Assembly: GCA_034716535.1 (NCBI GenBank)
Contig: JAYEJW010000374.1
Span: forward strand, 1 to 9,768
Source of the DNA: JAYEJW01 sp034716535
GTDB taxonomy: Bacteria > Pseudomonadota > Gammaproteobacteria > Chromatiales > Chromatiaceae
DNA: 9,768 bases
Reading direction: 5' to 3'
Shown here: one piece after another, positions 5,847-9,768 of the stretch
How the letters are laid out: every line of letters begins with the position of its first letter
Position numbering within the stretch: the stretch's first letter is position 1
Translations under genes and position numbers: made by a program
The notes under the pieces: model-generated
Told to the model about the DNA's origin: nothing
What the model saw: only the letters and a program-made list of their open reading frames with translations
Databases searched by the model: none

Positions 5847-7738
5847 GTCGCCAGCGTTACCAACTGGTCTCCGTTCCGGATGGCCAGCTGTTCGCCTCTA
5901 TCAGGGTTCAGGTGGACCTCTCCCGCCGCGGTAAGCACACCGAGCGCTATCTCCCGGCGCTGCTCCGCGAGCGTGTCGAAGCTAACCGGTTCAGGGTAGT
6001 CGGCCGCCTGCATGGGTCGGAGGGCGATCTGCGGACCACCGATTCGTGAGAGCTCGGTGAAGATTGCCGCCAGCTCACGCTGCAGCGCAATCTGCGAGAG
6101 CATGTAGCTGATGGTAAGCGGTGTGACGAGCACGTCGTGGGCATTGTCGAACAGGGAGCTGTTTGCATTCTCCAGGATCTCAACGAACAGCTTCGGCTGC
6201 GTCTCATGCCCGCTAAAGATATGCTGGAGGTTGAGATAGGCGGCGATGGTGGCTGCATCGGCATGTGCCTCGTCGCCCATACGGGCGCGCGCCAGGAGGA
6301 TGATCTGGTCGTAGCCCGAGGGCTCCAGCTCTGCCAGCTTCAAGGGATCCAGAAAATTCTTCTCGATCTGCCGCACGCGATCCAGCGTGAGATCCCGGCA
6401 GCCGGCCAGGGCAGACATACGGTCCTCCACGGGTGTGAGGCCAACCACGTCGATCGTTATGTTGTCTGCCGCAAACTCGCGGAGCAGAGCCGGCACTTTC
6501 CGGCTCCAGCCGAGAATCAGCAACCGCTGCGGTCGCGATGGCTGTTCCCACGTGGAAAGCGCTTTGCCGGCCGATGTCTGGTGGCCGGGAGCACGCTCTG
6601 CGCAATCGGCGAAGCTGCTTGCGATAAACACAATGAGATCGTCCTCGCCCAGCTCCGTGTCAGCTGCGGGATTGAGTAGCGGGCGCCTGGCATCCGGGGG
6701 AATCAGGCCAATGGGCACGGCTTTCGGGCACTCGCGCCTGAGCTCGCCGAAGGATTTTCCTTTTTCCCGCAATCGGCGCAGATAGATGGCGTTACCTTCG
6801 TTGATACTCAGGAGCTGTGAGAACACGGCCCAGATCCCGGCGTAACGCACGCTCTGGGCGATAAGCCGTGATATTACACGGTCGGTTGCCAGGATTTCGG
6901 TCTCGCCTCGGTAGCCGAACCGCGCCATGTCGGCGCGGTTCTCGTCATACAGTGCGACGACGGCCAGCGGTTTCTCTGCACCTCCCTGGGTGTGGCGGGC
7001 AATCAGCAGCAGGGACTTCAGGGTGTCCGCGTCGGCTACGCCTGGAGACCTGTTGCTGAAGTCCTCGCCCGGGAGAATGATAGCTGCGGCGTCTTCAAAG
7101 GATACGCGTTCAAGATGCTCGAGCTTGAGTGGTGAGCCGCAGCGCAGCAGCACCTGCCGGTCGCTCCAGTAGCTGCCCAGGTCTTCCCTGAGTTCGGCGA
7201 GTACCCTGCGGTCAACTTGCTCGGCAAGCACGACGATCCGCAGCATGTTGGCGTTGTGGGATTCCAGGAAACGCGTCACCCGGCCCTTGGTGCGCAGCAG
7301 CTCGAGCACGATGCCGGGCGTTCGATGGGTCCAGCCAAGAATCAGCACGTGATCGGCAAGCGTGATCGGTCTTGTTCCCGATTCGATGCGCGCGATGAGT
7401 TCGTTCATCCACTGGGTGAGAATAGCGATGAGCAAACCAAGAAACAGCACGTAGCCGAGCACAGTGACCACCGTAGAGACCGTGCGGCCGACAAGCCCCT
7501 CGTCGTCGCCCAGATAACCGGGATCAGTAAGGCGGAGGAAGGCCCACCATATCGATTCACCGACCTCGTCGAAGCCGGGATCCAGCAAGCGCATCAGCAG
7601 GCCGCCGAGCAGCGCCACCAGCAGCACGATGGACGCTGCCATCAGCAGCCGGTAGTGCAGCCCGCGCAGGAGCAGTCGCTCCAGACCGAGCCTCAATTGA
7701 TCAAGACGCCGTACACGCTGACGTTCACGTTGCTTCAT
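5828..7738 (-). CDS. CASTOR/POLLUX-type ion channel with tandem RCK domains
   Basis: A 636-residue inner-membrane channel protein. A basic N-terminus (1-30) leads into helix 1 (about 31-52). A pore loop follows, SIWWAFLRLTDPGYLGDD (62-79), and helix 2 (about 86-110). Two regulator-of-conductance (RCK/TrkA-N-like) modules follow. Each opens with a similar strand-turn-helix: DHVLILGWTHRTPGIVLELL (129-148) and QRLLILGWSRKVPALLREF (404-422). A C-terminal segment (about 590-636) resembles an RCK accessory subdomain. The GW-(T/S)-x-(R/K)-x-P pattern and overall order match bacterial relatives of plant CASTOR/POLLUX (DMI1) channels rather than classical K+ channels, which carry a TVGYG filter. The plant proteins have four helices but only two are visible here. 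Ion selectivity is uncertain and a cation such as K+ or Ca2+ is likely. GGAG nine bases before ATG 7738 supports the start. It converges with the patatin gene and diverges from the MscK-like gene. Confidence 0.85.
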   Translation of the reverse strand: MKQRERQRVRRLDQLRLGLERLLLRGLHYRLLMAASIVLLVALLGGLLMRLLDPGFDEVGESIWWAFLRLTDPGYLGDDEGLVGRTVSTVVTVLGYVLFLGLLIAILTQWMNELIARIESGTRPITLADHVLILGWTHRTPGIVLELLRTKGRVTRFLESHNANMLRIVVLAEQVDRRVLAELREDLGSYWSDRQVLLRCGSPLKLEHLERVSFEDAAAIILPGEDFSNRSPGVADADTLKSLLLIARHTQGGAEKPLAVVALYDENRADMARFGYRGETEILATDRVISRLIAQSVRYAGIWAVFSQLLSINEGNAIYLRRLREKGKSFGELRRECPKAVPIGLIPPDARRPLLNPAADTELGEDDLIVFIASSFADCAERAPGHQTSAGKALSTWEQPSRPQRLLILGWSRKVPALLREFAADNITIDVVGLTPVEDRMSALAGCRDLTLDRVRQIEKNFLDPLKLAELEPSGYDQIILLARARMGDEAHADAATIAAYLNLQHIFSGHETQPKLFVEILENANSSLFDNAHDVLVTPLTISYMLSQIALQRELAAIFTELSRIGGPQIALRPMQAADYPEPVSFDTLAEQRREIALGVLTAAGEVHLNPDRGEQLAIRNGDQLVTLATIREPM

Positions 7739-8005
7739 GGTTTCCGGCTCCGTTCAGGGCTTCTGGACAATGATTCGCCGTCCGAGTCAGGGATGCAAGC
7801 GATGTGTCAGGTTTGCGCCGCTTCGAGGGTCAGCCGACGACGTGTCGGGTTATGCCGTACAAGAAGTACCAGGTTCAGTGTATGCTTGTTAGCGGCACCT
7901 TGGACAATAGGTTGCATAAGCGCCATTAAGAACATTATTCGCTGCACGCGGTTTTGGAAACACTGCTGCATGGTAAAAAGAGGTTAGCCCTGCAATTGCT
8001 TTGAT
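7739..8005. other. Divergent intergenic region between the two channel genes
   Basis: These 267 bases must carry the start signals for both the minus-strand RCK channel and the plus-strand MscK-like gene. On the minus side CTCC at 7748-7751 (GGAG on the coding strand) is a good ribosome binding site. On the plus side AT content rises after about 7895. A weak promoter-like pair, TTGGAC near 7901 with CATTAA about 18 bases later, can be picked out but is not convincing. No riboswitch, clear operator dyad or small gene was recognised. Frames crossing it are antisense extensions of the RCK channel gene. Confidence 0.35.
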
Positions 8006-9768
8006 ATGAAAAAACCAGTCACTTTTCTAGTCTTTGTGGTTAGCCTGTGTGTTGTGGCCAGTATCCGGCCGCTATATGCAGCCAATACCGATGCCGTCGA
8101 TGCCATACCCCCCATGCTGGTTACACCAGCACTGCTCAAATTAAAAATTGCAGAAACCGAGGCAGACGACAAGCTGCCGGATGCACTTAAGCATAACCTC
8201 CTTGTTTTCTACCGCAAGGCGCTAAGCTACCGCGAGGAGGCAAGTGCCAACGCAGTCAGGGCCAGTGAATTCGAGAGAGCCGCCCGGGTGGCGTCTAAAC
8301 AAGCCCAGGAAATCCGCGAAGAGATCGACATGGTCAGCGGCACAGATCCACTTGCCACATTGACTGTGAGCCTTGAAACCCCGCTCGAGCAGATTGAGCA
8401 GCAACTCCTGAGCGAGCGGGCGAACCGGGCCGCTGTGGACGCCCGACGCGCGGACTTCCAAAGGCTCCTTACCGATGAGCTGAGTCGGCCAGCCGCCGTC
8501 ATCCAGCGTCTCGCGGAAATAGCGCAGCAGGACGACGTCGCAGATATCGAAGTCACCGGCGCTGGTGAAAATCCGGCACTCGCCCAGGCCAGGCGCTGGG
8601 TAGTGGAGACCCGCAACGCTGCAACAAGCAGGGAAATCAAAAAGCTTGATAAGGAACTCATCAGTCAACCCGCGCGTGTTGAACTGCTAAGAGCCCGGAT
8701 TGCCCGGGCAACCCTCACGCTCAGCCGGATGCGCGAGCGAACCAGGGCACTGAGCGATCTGGTCTACAGCAAACGCCAGCTCGAGGCGGAACAGGCGACG
8801 CAGGCTGCAGAGACCATGCGGCGCGAGCTTGAAAACCTGGATCCACTGCTCGTCCGCCTTGCCGACCAGAATACCGCCCTGACAGGTTTCCTGAACACCA
8901 CAGCCAGCCGGCTGAACTCGCTGGACCTGGAGCAGAATCTGGCTGAGCAGGTCGCCGCAAGAACCGCCGCAGATTTCGAGGACGCCCGGGCGACCCTGGA
9001 GACCAGCGGGCTGGCCGAGGGTTTGGGCCGGCTGCTGGTTGCACAACGTCAGTCCCTGCCTGACATCCACACGTACATCAACAGGGGCCGCGCCCGTGAC
9101 AGGGAAATTGCGGCCACTAATGTACGGCGTCTGCAGCATCGGGATGAAGCGCGGCGCCTCAGTGATCTGGATGAGGCCACTGCGACTCTCGAGGTGCAGC
9201 TCACGGGTAAGAATACGCCAGAACTCCGCGACAAGCTCCGCACCCTCGTGGAAACCCGCCAGACACTGCTGCGTCGTACGCTGGAAGCCGATGAATTCTA
9301 TCTGGAAAAACTCCACGATCTGAAAGCCGCCGAACTCAAGCTCCTCGAGGTGGTAACTGCCTATGATGACTTCCTGAGCGAACACCTGTTGTGGCTCCGC
9401 AGTGCAGAGCCTACCCGGCTGGCTGACCTGCGGCACCTGCCTACGGAGTTAAAACAACTGCTGTCTCCGGCACTCTGGTCGGGCTTGAATCGGGCATTTA
9501 TCGACCAGTTGGCGCGCACGAAATTATTCTGGATCGCACTGTTCGTCGCCGCTGCCTTGTGGTGGAAACGCCGTAGACTACTTTCCGCTATCGAGGCAAC
9601 CTCTGCGCAGGTGGGTAAAGCCAAAACAGACAGTTTTGCCTGCACTTTCCAAGCCCTGGTCCTGACCTTGATTGCCGCGGCGCCTTTGCCGCTTCTCCTG
9701 GCGATCTTCGGTTGGCAGTTTCAGTTTGGGACACAAAGCACCGATGTGTCTTATAACGTCGGTTCTAC
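8006..9768 (+). CDS. MscK/KefA-family mechanosensitive channel, N-terminal part (3' truncated by window edge)
   Basis: The frame stays open from ATG 8006 to the window edge, giving 587 residues and one incomplete codon. A signal peptide is evident: Lys2-Lys3, a hydrophobic core (about 5-20) and a likely cleavage after RPLYA (Ala25). A long periplasmic region (about 26-500) follows, rich in Glu, Arg, Leu and Ala and mostly helical or coiled-coil, as in the MscS-porin-type N-terminal domain of MscK and YjeP/MscM. Residues 507-520 (LFWIALFVAAALWW) and about 550-570 are the first two membrane helices. E. coli relatives are about 1,100 residues with eleven helices and the MscS pore at the C-terminus, so roughly half the gene is outside the window. 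These channels open under membrane tension to release solutes during osmotic downshock. No good Shine-Dalgarno precedes the ATG, so expression may be low. The subfamily (MscK versus YjeP-like) cannot be settled without the pore. Confidence 0.82.
   Translation, partial: MKKPVTFLVFVVSLCVVASIRPLYAANTDAVDAIPPMLVTPALLKLKIAETEADDKLPDALKHNLLVFYRKALSYREEASANAVRASEFERAARVASKQAQEIREEIDMVSGTDPLATLTVSLETPLEQIEQQLLSERANRAAVDARRADFQRLLTDELSRPAAVIQRLAEIAQQDDVADIEVTGAGENPALAQARRWVVETRNAATSREIKKLDKELISQPARVELLRARIARATLTLSRMRERTRALSDLVYSKRQLEAEQATQAAETMRRELENLDPLLVRLADQNTALTGFLNTTASRLNSLDLEQNLAEQVAARTAADFEDARATLETSGLAEGLGRLLVAQRQSLPDIHTYINRGRARDREIAATNVRRLQHRDEARRLSDLDEATATLEVQLTGKNTPELRDKLRTLVETRQTLLRRTLEADEFYLEKLHDLKAAELKLLEVVTAYDDFLSEHLLWLRSAEPTRLADLRHLPTELKQLLSPALWSGLNRAFIDQLARTKLFWIALFVAAALWWKRRRLLSAIEATSAQVGKAKTDSFACTFQALVLTLIAAAPLPLLLAIFGWQFQFGTQSTDVSYNVGS

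Noticed and set aside
7895..7930. Sigma-70-like promoter for the MscK-like gene
   Set aside because: The candidate hexamers match the consensus only weakly and several alternatives score about equally by eye, so it is not listed as a separate feature.
7217..7987. 256-residue plus-strand open frame
   Set aside because: It is antisense to the RCK channel gene for most of its length, its composition is Gln/His/Arg-rich as expected of a shadow, and it has no domain pattern.
8687..9436. 249-residue minus-strand open frame
   Set aside because: It is antisense to the MscK-like reading frame, which has a signal peptide, coiled-coil pattern and membrane helices. The antisense peptide shows nothing recognisable.

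Overview
The window looks like a chromosomal stretch from a moderately GC-rich, Gram-negative bacterium, most likely a gammaproteobacterium. The main pointers are a large MscK/KefA-type mechanosensitive channel with an N-terminal signal peptide, a bacterial CASTOR/POLLUX-type channel, and a very large membrane patatin. I cannot name a genus from the sequence. No rRNA, tRNA, CRISPR array, integrase, transposase or insertion-sequence end was seen.

Layout. Bases 1-87 are the last codons of a beta-carbonic anhydrase gene, followed by a strong hairpin (120-140). Bases 225-368 encode a 47-residue piece resembling the C-terminal half of a GlsB/YeaQ/YmgE-type small membrane protein. A 25-bp AT-rich imperfect palindrome (408-432) lies just ahead of a DUF2252 gene (467-1855). 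Between that gene and the next (1856-2091) is a decayed, frameshifted 3' end of what looks like an AspT/YidE-type transporter gene. Bases 2092-5766 encode a 1224-residue patatin-like phospholipase whose catalytic halves are separated by six predicted membrane helices and a VWA-containing region. A CASTOR/POLLUX-type tandem-RCK channel gene converges on it (5828-7738, minus strand). Divergent from the channel, across 267 bp, a large MscK-family gene starts at 8006 and runs off the end.

How the genes fit together. Each main gene appears to have its own transcription unit, because gaps and opposing strands separate them. The shared theme is the cell envelope and ion or osmotic balance: a ligand-gated-type cation channel, a tension-gated channel, and a membrane-embedded lipid hydrolase. 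Operonic cooperation is not shown. The flanks of the DUF2252 gene hold eroded gene ends, so this part of the window has been rearranged.

The most unusual object is the patatin at 2092-5766. Reading its helices and loop charges, the patatin halves fall on the cytoplasmic side. About 520 residues, containing a VWA domain and no cysteine, fall on the periplasmic side. This is the architecture expected of a transmembrane receptor controlling an intracellular phospholipase, and I do not recognise it as a described system. A second point is that the kinase-fold motifs of the DUF2252 protein appear in circularly permuted order.
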